From positions 1-64,000 of the forward strand of contig SVUJ01000006.1 of NCBI GenBank assembly GCA_015063305.1: a DNA stretch of 64,000 bases. The letters run 5' to 3'. Below, one piece after another: positions 15,497-25,294 of the stretch. Origin of the DNA: Oscillospiraceae bacterium (GTDB lineage Bacteria > Bacillota > Clostridia > Oscillospirales > CAG-272). The notes under the pieces were generated by a model. It made no database searches. It worked only from the letters and a program-made list of their open reading frames with translations, and was not told the origin of the DNA. Each line of letters begins with the position of its first letter. The stretch's first letter is position 1. The translations under genes and the position numbers were made by a program.

Positions 15497-15605
15497 TTTT
15501 ACGCGTCGTACCTATAACGGACGGCAGCACCGAGTGAGAGTCTCGGAGAGAGGAACAGAGATGTTCAGGTTTTCATTATTAAAGACAGCACAGATGGCTG
15601 TACTT
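15497..15605 (+). other. Possible structured leader before the ECF S-component gene
   Basis: Three consecutive small inverted repeats occupy the gap: CCGAG/CTCGG (15530-15534, 15542-15546), GAACA/TGTTC (15553-15557, 15562-15566) and ACAGC/GCTGT (15585-15589, 15597-15601). The last ends a few bases before the SD CGGAGGTG. I recognise no known riboswitch class. Short stems like these can also arise by chance. Confidence 0.3.
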
Positions 15606-15619
15606 TCGGAGGTGTCATT

Positions 15620-16240
15620 ATGAGGGCAAATCAACAGCAGAGAATATTAAACATGGCTATTTTGGCAATGCTTCTCGCGCTTGTCATAGTCCTTCAGATC
15701 TTTGCGGGATTTATTAAGGTGGGACCGTTTTCGCCGTCCTTTGTATTGATACCGATAGTTGTTGCCGCTATTTTGACAGGCCCTAAGGGTGGAGCGTTCA
15801 TAGGCGCGGCATTTGGCGTTGTTGTTATAATTCAATGCTTTAGCGGTATCGACGCGGGCGGATTTATCCTTTGGGGTATAAATCCTTTTCTGACAGCGCT
15901 TATATGCCTTGTCAAGGGAATTGCGGCAGGTGTTGTTCCCGGAGTTGTATACAAGGCAATAGCGGGTAAAGAGCCCAAAGACGGTCGCATTCTCGTAGCG
16001 GCGGTGCTTGCCTCGCTGACAGCACCTGTGGTCAATACAGGATTGTTTATAATCGGTCTGTCAACCTTTTTCACAGAAACTCTGTATGCTTGGAGCGGCG
16101 GAACTAACGTTATGCTCTATATACTTACAGGACTTATAGGAATAAACTTTATAATCGAATTTTCTATCAATGCTGTGGTGTCCCCCGCGATATCCACGGT
16201 TACTAAGATAGCTACAAAGAAATTAATAAAGAAAAATTAA
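15620..16240 (+). CDS. ECF transporter substrate-binding (S) component, possibly pantothenate
   Basis: This is a 206-residue very hydrophobic protein with about six membrane segments, of the ECF S-component type (PF12822-like). The pattern includes V-G-P-F-S-P-S-F-V-L-I-P-I and L-T-G-P-K-G-G-A-F-I-G-A-A-F-G. S components capture a vitamin and dock on a shared EcfAAT energising module encoded elsewhere. The immediate neighbour is a CoaX-like gene, so pantothenate (PanT) is the best guess for substrate; this rests on context, not on a specificity motif. It is embedded in the ilv operon, 35 bases before ilvD. Confidence 0.75.
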   Translation: MRANQQQRILNMAILAMLLALVIVLQIFAGFIKVGPFSPSFVLIPIVVAAILTGPKGGAFIGAAFGVVVIIQCFSGIDAGGFILWGINPFLTALICLVKGIAAGVVPGVVYKAIAGKEPKDGRILVAAVLASLTAPVVNTGLFIIGLSTFFTETLYAWSGGTNVMLYILTGLIGINFIIEFSINAVVSPAISTVTKIATKKLIKKN

Positions 16241-16274
16241 AAATATATCGTAGATATTTTGAAAGGAAAAGATC

Positions 16275-17939
16275 ATGTCACTTCGTTCTGATAACGTAAC
16301 AAAGGGCGCGGAGAGAGCGCCGAACAGAAGTCTGTTTTACGCGATGGGTTACACCAAGGAAGAGCTTGAAAGACCTCTTATTGGTGTTGTCAGCGCACAT
16401 AGCGAGATAGTTCCCGGACATATACACCTTGATAAGATCGCCGAGGCGGTCAAGGCGGGAGTAAGAATGGCGGGCGGAACACCCGTGCTTATACCCGCGA
16501 TAGGCGTTTGTGACGGTATAGCTATGGGACATATAGGAATGAAGTATTCTCTGGCAAGCCGTGAGCTTATATGCGACAGCGTTGAAACGATGACTATGGC
16601 GCACCAGCTTGACGGTCTTGTGCTCATTCCCAACTGCGACAAGATAGTTCCCGGTATGGTAATGGCGGCGGTTAGAATGAACGTTCCCGCAGTCGTTTGC
16701 AGCGGCGGACCTATGCTCGCGGGACGTTATGACGGAGAAGAGGTCAGCCTTTCGAAAATGTTTGAGGCTGTGGGCGCTTACAAGGCGGGTATGATAGACG
16801 AATGTAAGCTCCACGAATGCGAAACAGGTGTTTGTCCCGGTTGCGGAAGCTGCGCGGGAATGTACACGGCGAACAGTATGAACTGCCTTTGCGAGGCTGT
16901 TGGTATAGCGCTTCCCGGCAACGGAACGATACCTGCTGTAAGCAACAAGAGAGTGATACTTGCAAAGCACGCGGGAATGGCTATTATGGAGCTTGTTAAG
17001 AATAATATCTGCGCCCGCGATATAATAAATGAAAAGTCTATAATGAACGCCCTTGCTTGTGATATGGCGCTTGGTTGCAGCTCTAACAGCGTGCTCCACC
17101 TTCTGGCTATCTCAAACGAGGCGGGAGTTAAGCTTGATCTTGACCTTTTCAATAAGACGAGTGACAGAGTTCCGAACCTCTGCCACCTTGCCCCCGCAGG
17201 GCCTACACATATGCAGGATCTTGATATGGCGGGCGGAATACCCGCCGTACAGGCAGAGCTCCTTAAGCGCGGACTTATCGACGGAACTGCGCTTACCGTT
17301 ACTTCTAAGACTGTAGCCGAGAATATAGAAGGCGCTTACATAAAGGATACGAGATCAATAAGACCTATCGACGATCCGTACAGCGCAACAGGCGGTATAC
17401 AGATACTGTGGGGCAATATCGCGCAGAACGGCTCGGTCGTAAAGAGAAGCGCCGTGGCTCCCGAGATGCTGAAGCACAGCGGTCCTGCAAGAGTGTTTGA
17501 CTCTGAGGATGAGGCTATCGCGGCTATATATAACGGCAAGATAGTTGACGGTGATGTTGTTGTAATAAGATACGAAGGACCTAAGGGTGGACCGGGTATG
17601 AGAGAGATGCTCAACCCCACGAGCGCCCTTGCTGGAATGAAGCTCGATAAAACTGTAGCGCTTATCACCGACGGAAGATTTTCGGGAGCTTCGCGAGGAG
17701 CGTCTATTGGACACGTGAGCCCTGAAGCGGCGGATCACGGAAATATCGCGCTGCTCAGAGAGGGCGATATAATAGATATAGACATTCCGAACGCTTCTCT
17801 TAATGCAAGAGTAAGCGACGAGGAATTCGCCAAGAGAAGAGAGAGCTACGTACCCCGTGAGCCTAATATAAAGACAGGCTGGCTCTCGCGCTACTCGAAG
17901 CTTGTAAGCGGTGCTGAAAACGGCGCTGTTATGAAATAA
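16275..17939 (+). CDS. ilvD: Dihydroxy-acid dehydratase
   Basis: The 554-residue Fe-S enzyme dehydrates 2,3-dihydroxyisovalerate to ketoisovalerate, and the isoleucine analogue. Cluster and Mg2+ regions are visible: [26 protein letters not shown] and G-C-S-S-N-S-V-L-H. The C-terminal swivel domain has G-G-P-G-M-R-E-M and the catalytic region [10 protein letters not shown]. Length is standard. SD GAAAGGA precedes the ATG. It continues the ilv operon after the coaX-ECF insertion. Confidence 0.96.
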   Translation: MSLRSDNVTKGAERAPNRSLFYAMGYTKEELERPLIGVVSAHSEIVPGHIHLDKIAEAVKAGVRMAGGTPVLIPAIGVCDGIAMGHIGMKYSLASRELICDSVETMTMAHQLDGLVLIPNCDKIVPGMVMAAVRMNVPAVVCSGGPMLAGRYDGEEVSLSKMFEAVGAYKAGMIDECKLHECETGVCPGCGSCAGMYTANSMNCLCEAVGIALPGNGTIPAVSNKRVILAKHAGMAIMELVKNNICARDIINEKSIMNALACDMALGCSSNSVLHLLAISNEAGVKLDLDLFNKTSDRVPNLCHLAPAGPTHMQDLDMAGGIPAVQAELLKRGLIDGTALTVTSKTVAENIEGAYIKDTRSIRPIDDPYSATGGIQILWGNIAQNGSVVKRSAVAPEMLKHSGPARVFDSEDEAIAAIYNGKIVDGDVVVIRYEGPKGGPGMREMLNPTSALAGMKLDKTVALITDGRFSGASRGASIGHVSPEAADHGNIALLREGDIIDIDIPNASLNARVSDEEFAKRRESYVPREPNIKTGWLSRYSKLVSGAENGAVMK

Positions 17940-17972
17940 AACTGAAAGGATTGCTTTGCAATAAGGATATAA

Positions 17973-19640
17973 ATGAAGAACACAGAAAAATATACACGAC
18001 AGTATTTTCCCGCGCCTTCAATACAGATGAAATGGGCAGAGAAGAATTATATTACAAAGCCCCCTGTTTGGTGCTCGGTAGACCTTAGAGATGGAAATCA
18101 GGCTCTTATGGTTCCTATGAATCTTGAAGAAAAGCTTGAGTTCTTTAAGCTCTTGGTCGATATCGGATTTAAGGAGATAGAGGTCGGTTTTCCCGCAGCG
18201 TCCGAAACAGAATATAAGTTTCTTCGCACCCTTATAGAAGAGAACCTTATCCCCGATGACGTAACCGTTCAGGTGCTTACACAGTCGCGTGAGCATATAA
18301 TAAAGAAGACATTTGAGAGTCTCAGAGGAGCTAAGAACGCTATAGTTCACCTTTATAATTCCACTTCGGTGGCTCAGCGTGAGCAGGTCTTCAAGAAGCC
18401 CAAGCAGGAGATAATAGATATCGCTATTGCGGGAGCTGAGCTCTTCAATAAGTATAATGCCGAGGAGGGCAATAAATACCGCTTTGAGTATTCGCCCGAG
18501 TCGTTTACAGGAACAGAGCCCGAATTTGCGCTTGAGATATGCAACGCGGTTCTTGATGTCTGGAAGCCTACACCCGACAGAAAGGTTATTATAAACCTTC
18601 CTGTTACCGTTCAGGTGTCTATGCCTCACGTTTACGCAAATCAGGTTGAATATATGTCCGAAAACCTCAAATACCGTGAGAACGTATTGATATCTCTCCA
18701 TCCTCATAACGACAGAGGATGCGCGGTGGCAGATACCGAGATGGGAATCTTGGCGGGAGCTGACCGAGTTGAGGGAACTCTCTTTGGAAACGGCGAAAGA
18801 ACGGGTAACGTTGATATCATTACAGTTGCGCTCAATATGTATTCTCAGGGTGTTGACCCCGGTCTTGAGCTTGGAAATATGCCCCGCATAACCGAGGTTT
18901 ATGAGAGAGTTACCCGTATGCACGTTTACGACAGAACTCCTTACGGCGGAAAGCTTGTATTTGCGGCATTCTCGGGCTCACATCAGGACGCTATAGCAAA
19001 GGGAATGAAGTGGAGAGAGGATCATACCTGCCGTTATTGGACTGTGCCCTATCTTCCTATCGACCCTCAGGATGTTGGAAGGGAATACGAGACAGACGTT
19101 ATCAGGATCAATTCTCAGTCGGGCAAGGGCGGTATCGGATATCTGCTTGAACACAATTACGGATACGTTCTCCCCTCGAAGATGCGCGAGGACGTGGGAT
19201 ATACCGTCAAGGGCTATTCCGACCGTTCGCACAAGGAGCTTTCTGCCGATGAGGTCAGAGATATATTCCGCAACGAGTATATCAATCTTGAAACTCCCGT
19301 TAACGTTATCGACTGTCACTTTGTAAGAAACAGCGATAGCATTAAGGCTATAATAACCATCGATGCTCCCGAGGGACACGTTGACGTCTCCGCAAGAGGT
19401 AACGGACGTCTTGACGCGGTAAGTAACGCGCTCAAGAAGTACCTTGGAATAGAGTACTCCAACCTCACTTACTCAGAGCACGCGCTCTCTGTAGGCTCGT
19501 CCTCTCAGGCGGCTACCTACGTAAGCGTTACCTTTGAGGACGGTAAGATAAGCTGGGGCGCGGGTGTTCACGACGATATTATCTTTGCGTCGGTCAATGC
19601 GCTCGTTTCGGCTATAAACCGTAAGCTTTTATCAAAATAA
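17973..19640 (+). CDS. leuA: 2-isopropylmalate synthase, long (LeuA type 2) form
   Basis: The 555-residue enzyme condenses ketoisovalerate with acetyl-CoA, the committed step to leucine. The DRE-TIM barrel signature appears as D-L-R-D-G-N-Q-A (residues about 37-44), with the metal-binding L-H-P-H-N-D-R-G-C. The N-terminal extension ([12 protein letters not shown]) and overall pattern match the TIGR00970-like class seen in actinobacteria and yeast, rather than the E. coli type. The C-terminal roughly 130 residues are the LeuA regulatory domain, so leucine feedback is likely. Confidence 0.94.
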   Translation: MKNTEKYTRQYFPAPSIQMKWAEKNYITKPPVWCSVDLRDGNQALMVPMNLEEKLEFFKLLVDIGFKEIEVGFPAASETEYKFLRTLIEENLIPDDVTVQVLTQSREHIIKKTFESLRGAKNAIVHLYNSTSVAQREQVFKKPKQEIIDIAIAGAELFNKYNAEEGNKYRFEYSPESFTGTEPEFALEICNAVLDVWKPTPDRKVIINLPVTVQVSMPHVYANQVEYMSENLKYRENVLISLHPHNDRGCAVADTEMGILAGADRVEGTLFGNGERTGNVDIITVALNMYSQGVDPGLELGNMPRITEVYERVTRMHVYDRTPYGGKLVFAAFSGSHQDAIAKGMKWREDHTCRYWTVPYLPIDPQDVGREYETDVIRINSQSGKGGIGYLLEHNYGYVLPSKMREDVGYTVKGYSDRSHKELSADEVRDIFRNEYINLETPVNVIDCHFVRNSDSIKAIITIDAPEGHVDVSARGNGRLDAVSNALKKYLGIEYSNLTYSEHALSVGSSSQAATYVSVTFEDGKISWGAGVHDDIIFASVNALVSAINRKLLSK

Positions 19641-19659
19641 TCTAACAGAGGTGATAAAA

Positions 19660-20922
19660 ATGGCTATGACGATGACACAGAAGATCCTTGCGGCACACGC
19701 GGGACTTGACTCTGTGAGAGCAGGTCAGCTCATCATGGCGAAGCTCGATATGGTGCTTGGAAATGATATTACATCTCCTGTGGCTATAAACGAGTTCAAG
19801 AAGAGCGGATTTGAGTCTGTATTTGATAATGAAAAGATATCTATGGTAATGGACCATTTTGCGCCCAACAAGGATATCAAGGCGGCAGAGCAGTGTAAGC
19901 AGTGCCGTATGTTTGCAAAGAATTTTTCTATAAAGAATTACTATGATGTTGGAGAGATGGGCATAGAGCACGCTCTGCTTCCCGAAAAAGGACTTGTTGC
20001 CCCCGGTGAGGCTGTTATAGGAGCTGACTCACACACCTGTACTTACGGTGCGCTCGGAGCATTCTCAACAGGTGTCGGAAGCACCGATATGGCTGCGGGA
20101 ATGGCTACAGGCGAGGCTTGGTTCAAAGTGCCTTCGGCTATAAAATTCGAGCTTGAGGGCGAGCTTCGTCCCTTCGTTTCAGGTAAGGACGTTATTCTTC
20201 ACATCATCGGTATGATAGGTGTTGACGGAGCGCTTTACAGATCTATGGAGTTCACGGGAAGCGGACTTAAGTCGCTTTCTATGGACGATAGACTTTGTAT
20301 GGCTAATATGGCTATCGAGGCGGGTGCTAAGAACGGCATATTTGAGGTCGATGAGATAACTTTGGCTTATGTAAATGAGAGAGTTACAAGACCCTTTACA
20401 GTATACAAGGCAGATGAGGATGCTGAGTATGACGAGGTCTATAAGATAAACCTTTCTGAGATAGAGCCCACAGTTGCATGTCCTCACCTTCCCGAAAATA
20501 CCAAGGAAGCAAGAGAGCTTTCGGGTATAATACCCGATCAGGTAGTGATAGGCTCTTGTACCAACGGCAGACTTTCGGATATGAAGGCGGCGGCAGAGAT
20601 ACTTAAGGGAAGACATATCGCAAAGGATATCAGATGTATCGTTATTCCCGCAACACAGAAGATATATAAGGATTGTATCAAACTTGGATATATAGATACC
20701 TTTATAGACGCGGGGTGCGTTGTATCCACACCTACCTGCGGTCCTTGCCTCGGCGGATATATGGGAATACTCGCCGCGGACGAGATAGCTGTGGCTACCA
20801 CAAACAGAAACTTTGTGGGACGTATGGGACATGTTAGCTCAAAGATATATCTTGCAAGTCCCGAGGTTGCGGCGGCTACCGCGGTGATGGGCAGAATATG
20901 CGATCCCAGAGATGTGAAGTGA
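19660..20922 (+). CDS. leuC: 3-isopropylmalate dehydratase, large subunit
   Basis: Aconitase-family protein that with LeuD isomerises 2- to 3-isopropylmalate. Cluster and substrate motifs: [16 protein letters not shown] and C-G-P-C-L-G-G. At about 420 residues it is the shorter archaeal-like LeuC/HacA class. I place the start at the ATG at 19660, not at the in-frame GTG at 19651, because that GTG is part of the SD AGAGGTG itself. leuD follows after 13 bases. Confidence 0.94.
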   Translation: MAMTMTQKILAAHAGLDSVRAGQLIMAKLDMVLGNDITSPVAINEFKKSGFESVFDNEKISMVMDHFAPNKDIKAAEQCKQCRMFAKNFSIKNYYDVGEMGIEHALLPEKGLVAPGEAVIGADSHTCTYGALGAFSTGVGSTDMAAGMATGEAWFKVPSAIKFELEGELRPFVSGKDVILHIIGMIGVDGALYRSMEFTGSGLKSLSMDDRLCMANMAIEAGAKNGIFEVDEITLAYVNERVTRPFTVYKADEDAEYDEVYKINLSEIEPTVACPHLPENTKEARELSGIIPDQVVIGSCTNGRLSDMKAAAEILKGRHIAKDIRCIVIPATQKIYKDCIKLGYIDTFIDAGCVVSTPTCGPCLGGYMGILAADEIAVATTNRNFVGRMGHVSSKIYLASPEVAAATAVMGRICDPRDVK

Positions 20923-20935
20923 GAGGAGGAGCGTT

Positions 20936-21421
20936 ATGAATACAAAAGGTTACGTACATAAATACGGTGATAACGTTGACACGGACGTTATAATCCCCGC
21001 AAGATACCTTAATACATCCGATCCCGTAGAGCTCGCTTCGCACTGTATGGAGGATATAGACAAGGAGTTTACAAAGAAGGTAAAGGCTGGAGATATCATT
21101 GTGGGCGGCGCGAATTTCGGTTGCGGATCGTCACGTGAGCACGCGCCCCTTGCTATAAAGACTTCGGGAGTTTCCTGCGTTATAGCAAAGACATTTGCGA
21201 GAATATTCTTCAGAAACGCGATAAATATAGGTCTTGCTATACTCGAGTGTCCCGAGGCGAGCGAGAAGATAGATAACGGCGACGAGGTCGCTATAGACTT
21301 CGACACGGGTGTTATAACCAACTACACTAAGGGAGAGAGCTACAAGGCAGAGCCCTTCCCGGATTTTGTTAAGAATATCATAAAGTCTGACGGACTTCTG
21401 AATTCTATTAAGAACAGATAA
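20936..21421 (+). CDS. leuD: 3-isopropylmalate dehydratase, small subunit
   Basis: The 161-residue swivel-domain subunit partners LeuC. It shows the family's [11 protein letters not shown] near residues 16-26, [15 protein letters not shown] (about 58-72) and [10 protein letters not shown]. The short length matches the archaeal-like LeuD that accompanies the short LeuC. The SD GGAGGAG overlaps the space after leuC, and leuB follows after 14 bases. Confidence 0.95.
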   Translation: MNTKGYVHKYGDNVDTDVIIPARYLNTSDPVELASHCMEDIDKEFTKKVKAGDIIVGGANFGCGSSREHAPLAIKTSGVSCVIAKTFARIFFRNAINIGLAILECPEASEKIDNGDEVAIDFDTGVITNYTKGESYKAEPFPDFVKNIIKSDGLLNSIKNR

Positions 21422-21435
21422 GAGGGTGAGTTTAA

Positions 21436-22506
21436 ATGGTTAAGAATATAACAGTACTCAAGGGTGACGGAATAGGACCTGAGATAGTCAATGAGGCTAT
21501 AAAGGTGCTTGATAAGATAGGCGAGAAATATTCCCATAGCTTCAAATATACCGAAGTAGATATCGGTGGCTGCAGCATAGATAAGCACGGCGTTCCGATA
21601 ACAAAAGAGGGAATGGAGCTCTGCAAGAGTGCGGACAGCGTTCTTCTCGGAGCGGTCGGTGGACCTAAGTGGGATAGTGTTGACCCGTCCATAAGACCCG
21701 AAAAGGCGCTTTTGGCTGTAAGAAGTGAGCTTGGTCTTTTCGCAAATCTCAGACCTACAAAGCTTTTCGCACAGCTTGCCGATTCCTCTCCGCTCAAAGA
21801 GAGCATCGTAGGTAACGGAATAGACCTTATGATAGTCAGAGAGCTGACGGGTGGTATCTATTTCGGCGACCGCAGAACAGAGGTAGTTGACGGCGAAAAG
21901 GTCGCTGTTGATGAAATGAAATACAGTGAGCACGAGATAGAGAGAATAGGCAGAGTTGCGTTTGAGTCGGCGCGTAAGCGCTCACACAGACTTGCGTCGG
22001 TGGACAAGGCAAACGTGCTTGATTCCTCTCGTCTTTGGAGAGCTGTGATGCACAGACTCGCAGAGGAGTACAGCGACGTTGAATACAGCGACGTGCTGGT
22101 TGACAATGCGGCTATGCAGCTTATTAAAAATCCCTCGCAGTTTGACGTTATAGTTACCGAGAATATGTTTGGAGATATCCTTTCCGATGAGGCAAGTATG
22201 CTGACAGGCTCTATAGGAATGATGCCCTCGGCAAGTCTTTCGGACAGCACACTCGGTATGTATGAGCCTATACACGGCTCAGCTCCCGATATCGCGGGTA
22301 TGGATATAGCGAACCCCATAGGAACGATAATGTCCTGCGCTATGATGCTCAGATATTCCTTTGATATGGTAAAGGAAGCCGATGATATAGAGGCGGCAGT
22401 AAACAAGGCGCTTGACGACGGATACCGCACGGCGGATATCTACAAGGACGGATTTACTAAGGTCAAGTGCTCCGAGATGGGCAGCATAATCGCGGCAAAT
22501 ATATAA
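21436..22506 (+). CDS. leuB: 3-isopropylmalate dehydrogenase
   Basis: The 356-residue NAD-dependent oxidative decarboxylase produces 2-oxoisocaproate. It begins with [10 protein letters not shown]. The substrate-binding region contains [10 protein letters not shown] and the catalytic tyrosine-lysine region D-N-A-A-M-Q-L. The signature [17 protein letters not shown] is intact, and [12 protein letters not shown] is near the C-terminus. SD AGAGGGTG precedes the ATG. ilvE, the final transaminase, follows. Confidence 0.96.
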   Translation: MVKNITVLKGDGIGPEIVNEAIKVLDKIGEKYSHSFKYTEVDIGGCSIDKHGVPITKEGMELCKSADSVLLGAVGGPKWDSVDPSIRPEKALLAVRSELGLFANLRPTKLFAQLADSSPLKESIVGNGIDLMIVRELTGGIYFGDRRTEVVDGEKVAVDEMKYSEHEIERIGRVAFESARKRSHRLASVDKANVLDSSRLWRAVMHRLAEEYSDVEYSDVLVDNAAMQLIKNPSQFDVIVTENMFGDILSDEASMLTGSIGMMPSASLSDSTLGMYEPIHGSAPDIAGMDIANPIGTIMSCAMMLRYSFDMVKEADDIEAAVNKALDDGYRTADIYKDGFTKVKCSEMGSIIAANI

Positions 22507-22527
22507 TTAGAGAAAGGATCTGATAAA

Positions 22528-23598
22528 ATGCTTAACATTAAGTACGAATTGGTTGCAAACAGAAAAGAGAAGCCCGATTTTAATAAGCTTGGCTTCGGAA
22601 AATATTTTACCGACCATATGTTCATTATGGACTACACAGAAGGAAAGGGATGGCATGACGCGCGCGTGGTGCCTTATCAGAACCTTTCGCTTGACCCTGC
22701 TTGTATGGTATTCCACTATGCTCAGGAGATGTTTGAGGGACTTAAGGCGTATAGAACTCCCACAGGAGAGATACAGCTTTTCAGACCCGATAAGAATATC
22801 GAGCGTATGAACAACACCAACGAGCGTCTTTGCATTCCTAAGATAGACCCCGCAGACGCGCTTGACGCTATCAAGGCTATCGTTGAGGTCGAGAAGGAGT
22901 GGGTACCCGACGTTGAGGGAACATCTCTTTATATCCGTCCCTTTATCATAGCTACAGACGTTCAGCTCGGAGTTCATCCTTCAAAGAGCTATAAGTTTAT
23001 GATAATACTCTCTCCCGTAGGCGCGTACTACGCAGAGGGAATAAAGCCTGTAAAGATATTTGTCGAGCGTGAGTACGTAAGAGCAGTAAGAGGCGGAACG
23101 GGATTTGCGAAGATAGGCGGAAACTACGCGGCATCTCTTATCGGCCAGGAGAAAGCAGAGAAGATGGGATATTCTCAGGTGCTTTGGCTTGACGGTATCG
23201 AGCATAAGTATATAGATGAGGTCGGCGCGATGAACGTCTTCTTCGTTATCGACGGAACTGTTGTTACTCCCGCGCTGAACGAGGGCAATATCCTTCCCGG
23301 TGTCACACGCGCATCCTGCATAAAGCTGCTCGAGAGTATGGGATACAAGGTAGAGGAGAGAAAGCTTTCCGAGGAAGAGGTTATCGAGGCGTATAAGGCG
23401 GGTAAGCTGAACGAGGCGTTCGGTACGGGTACAGCGGCTGTTGTATCGCCTATAGGACTTCTCGATGACGGAAACATAAAGATGACGATAAACAACGGAG
23501 AGATTGGAGCTATAGCGCAGAAGCTTTACGATACCCTTACAGGTATTCAGTGGGGCAAGATAGAAGATACCTTCGGTTGGATAGTCAAGGTAAACTGA
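22528..23598 (+). CDS. ilvE: Branched-chain amino acid aminotransferase
   Basis: The 356-residue fold-type IV PLP aminotransferase makes Val, Leu and Ile from their keto acids. Visible motifs are Y-A-Q-E-M-F-E-G-L-K-A-Y-R, the PLP-lysine region I-E-H-K-Y-I-D-E-V-G-A-M-N, and F-G-T-G-T-A-A-V-V-S-P near the end. The N-terminal half resembles the BCAT2 (TIGR01123) longer type. It is the last gene of the operon and a terminator-like hairpin follows directly. Confidence 0.95.
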   Translation: MLNIKYELVANRKEKPDFNKLGFGKYFTDHMFIMDYTEGKGWHDARVVPYQNLSLDPACMVFHYAQEMFEGLKAYRTPTGEIQLFRPDKNIERMNNTNERLCIPKIDPADALDAIKAIVEVEKEWVPDVEGTSLYIRPFIIATDVQLGVHPSKSYKFMIILSPVGAYYAEGIKPVKIFVEREYVRAVRGGTGFAKIGGNYAASLIGQEKAEKMGYSQVLWLDGIEHKYIDEVGAMNVFFVIDGTVVTPALNEGNILPGVTRASCIKLLESMGYKVEERKLSEEEVIEAYKAGKLNEAFGTGTAAVVSPIGLLDDGNIKMTINNGEIGAIAQKLYDTLTGIQWGKIEDTFGWIVKVN

Positions 23599-23605
23599 TT
23601 TAGTT

Positions 23606-23637
23606 ATACGGGAGAAGCAGATGCTTTTCCCGTATTT
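23606..23637 (+). terminator. Hairpin at the end of the ilv-leu operon
   Basis: ATACGGGAGAAGCA (23606-23619) pairs with TGCTTTTCCCGTAT (23622-23635) over 14 positions with one G-U pair. The trailing T-run is short (TT before CC), so termination efficiency is uncertain. Confidence 0.55.
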
Positions 23638-23663
23638 CCACGCTTGAAAATATACAAAAAATA

Positions 23664-23676
23664 TGAATATTATTCA
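23664..23676 (+). promoter_or_regulatory. ARG-box-like operator, distal
   Basis: TGAATATTATTCA fits the ArgR/AhrC half-site pattern TGAAT-N3-ATTCA found upstream of arginine genes. It lies about 260 bases before the argG promoter in a gene-free AT-rich stretch. Confidence 0.55.
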
Positions 23677-23858
23677 TTAAGTATTTATTGTGAATAGGAA
23701 ATTTTTGGGGCGGGTAATTCTGCTCAAAAAGGAAAAGCCATACAGTTCAAAAAAATTGCGAAAAAAATAAAAAAATCTTTTTAAAAAGAAAAATGAATAT
23801 TTCTGTTGCTGTATTCAAGGCGTTATAGGTATTTCAAGGCGCAAAATGAATAAATGTG

Positions 23859-23871
23859 TGAATAATATTCA
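23859..23871 (+). promoter_or_regulatory. ARG-box-like operator, middle
   Basis: TGAATAATATTCA is a near-perfect ArgR-type palindrome about 60 bases upstream of the -35 box. Another TGAAT half-site starts at 23846, suggesting paired boxes, as hexameric ArgR prefers. Confidence 0.65.
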
Positions 23872-23932
23872 TTGTTGTGCATATTGACCGTAAAAGGGTA
23901 TATAATGTTGAAAAATATTGTCATTAAAGGTA

Positions 23933-23966
23933 TTGACAAGAAAGGTGAAATGATGTATAATATTCA
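23933..23966 (+). promoter_or_regulatory. Promoter of the arginine operon with overlapping ARG box
   Basis: TTGACA (23933-23938), 17 bases, then a perfect TATAAT (23956-23961). TGTATAATATTCA (23954-23966) differs from the upstream ARG-box palindrome at one base and covers the -10 box. ArgR bound with arginine would therefore block polymerase directly. The argG SD and ATG follow about 35 bases later. Confidence 0.75.
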
Positions 23967-24002
23967 CCGTAATGCGAATATATATGCATAAAGGAGAAAG
24001 TT

Positions 24003-25232
24003 ATGAATAAAACCGACATCAAAAAAGTAGTTCTTGCATATTCCGGAGGACTTGATACCTCCATAATCATTCCGTGGCTTAAGGAAAATTATAATAACTG
24101 TGAGGTGATCGCTGTCAGCGGTAACGTTGGTCAGAGCGATGAGCTTGACGGTCTTGAGGAGAAGGCTATAAAGACCGGTGCTTCTAAGATATACATAGAA
24201 GACCTCACCGATGAGTTTATTGACGATTACGTTATCCCCACTGTTATGGCGGGCGCTAAGTACGAGGAGTATATGCTTGGTACTTCTTTTGCGCGTCCCA
24301 TTATAGCAAAGCGTATCGTTGAGATAGCTAAGGCAGAGGGAGCAGATGCTATCTGCCACGGCTGCACAGGTAAGGGAAATGACCAGGTTCGTTTCGAGCT
24401 TACAATAAAGGCTTTCGCACCCGATATGCCCATAATCGCTCCTTGGCGTGAGTGGGATATCAAATCCCGTGAGGAAGAGATAGATTACGCAGAGGCGCAC
24501 AACGTTCCTCTTAAGATAAACCGTGAGACCAACTACTCCAAGGATAAGAATATGTGGCACCTCAGCCACGAGGGACTTGACCTTGAGGATGCGGGTAACG
24601 AGCCTCAGTACGAGAAGCCCGGATTCCTTGAGATGGGTGTTTCTCCCATTATGGCTCCCGACGCTCCTACATACATCACACTTGAGTTTGAAAAGGGACG
24701 TCCCGTTGCTTTCAACGGAGAAAAGATGAGCGCGAAGAACATAGTTCTCGCGCTTAACAAGGTTGGTGGGGAGAACGGTATCGGTCTTCTCGATATCGTT
24801 GAGAACCGTCTTGTAGGTATGAAGTGCCGTGGCGTGTACGAAACTCCCGGCGGAGAGATACTCTATGCGGCTCATAAGTATCTTGAGACCCTTTGCCTTG
24901 ATAAGTACACAGCGCACAAGAAGGACGAGCTTTCTGTAACCTTCGCTGATCTCGTTTACAACGGTCAGTGGTTCACACCTCTTCGTGAGGCTCTCTCGGC
25001 ATTCGTTGATAAGACCCAGGAGAACGTAACCGGTAAGGTTCGCCTCAAGCTCTACAAAGGTAATATAATCAAGGCGGGTGCATGGAGTGACTATTCGCTC
25101 TACTCCGAGGAGATAGCTACCTTCGGTGAGGATCACGTTTTTGATCAGGCAGACGCTACAGGATTTATCAACCTCTTCGGACTTCCGATAAAGGTTCAGG
25201 CTCAGGTAAACGAGCAGAATAAGAATAAATAA
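24003..25232 (+). CDS. argG: Argininosuccinate synthase
   Basis: The 409-residue enzyme joins citrulline and aspartate with ATP to give argininosuccinate. The N-type ATP pyrophosphatase motif is A-Y-S-G-G-L-D-T-S (residues about 12-20), with [14 protein letters not shown] and the tail region G-F-I-N-L-F-G-L-P. It is the first gene of the arginine operon, with SD AAGGAGA. ArgR-type control is predicted from the operator cluster. argH follows after a 62-base gap holding a hairpin. Confidence 0.96.
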   Translation: MNKTDIKKVVLAYSGGLDTSIIIPWLKENYNNCEVIAVSGNVGQSDELDGLEEKAIKTGASKIYIEDLTDEFIDDYVIPTVMAGAKYEEYMLGTSFARPIIAKRIVEIAKAEGADAICHGCTGKGNDQVRFELTIKAFAPDMPIIAPWREWDIKSREEEIDYAEAHNVPLKINRETNYSKDKNMWHLSHEGLDLEDAGNEPQYEKPGFLEMGVSPIMAPDAPTYITLEFEKGRPVAFNGEKMSAKNIVLALNKVGGENGIGLLDIVENRLVGMKCRGVYETPGGEILYAAHKYLETLCLDKYTAHKKDELSVTFADLVYNGQWFTPLREALSAFVDKTQENVTGKVRLKLYKGNIIKAGAWSDYSLYSEEIATFGEDHVFDQADATGFINLFGLPIKVQAQVNEQNKNK

Positions 25233-25245
25233 TCTCTGAGGAGAA

Positions 25246-25279
25246 GTTTTGCCTGCCACCGAAAGGTGACGGGCAAAAC
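25246..25279 (+). other. Intercistronic hairpin between argG and argH
   Basis: GTTTTGCC (25246-25253) pairs with GGCAAAAC (25272-25279). An inner CACC/GGTG stem with a GAAA tetraloop forms after a 3-by-3 internal loop. No T-run follows, so it is not a standard terminator. A GAGGAG sequence lies just before it, while argH has no evident SD. Confidence 0.6.
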
Positions 25280-25294
25280 GTGTATAAATAAGTT

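Noticed and set aside
19651-19659. GTG start for leuC
   Set aside because: The GTG is within the SD sequence AGAGGTG; ATG at 19660 has correct spacing.
23884-23906. TTGACC and TATAAT as an extra argG promoter
   Set aside because: Spacing is only 11 bases, too short for sigma-A recognition.
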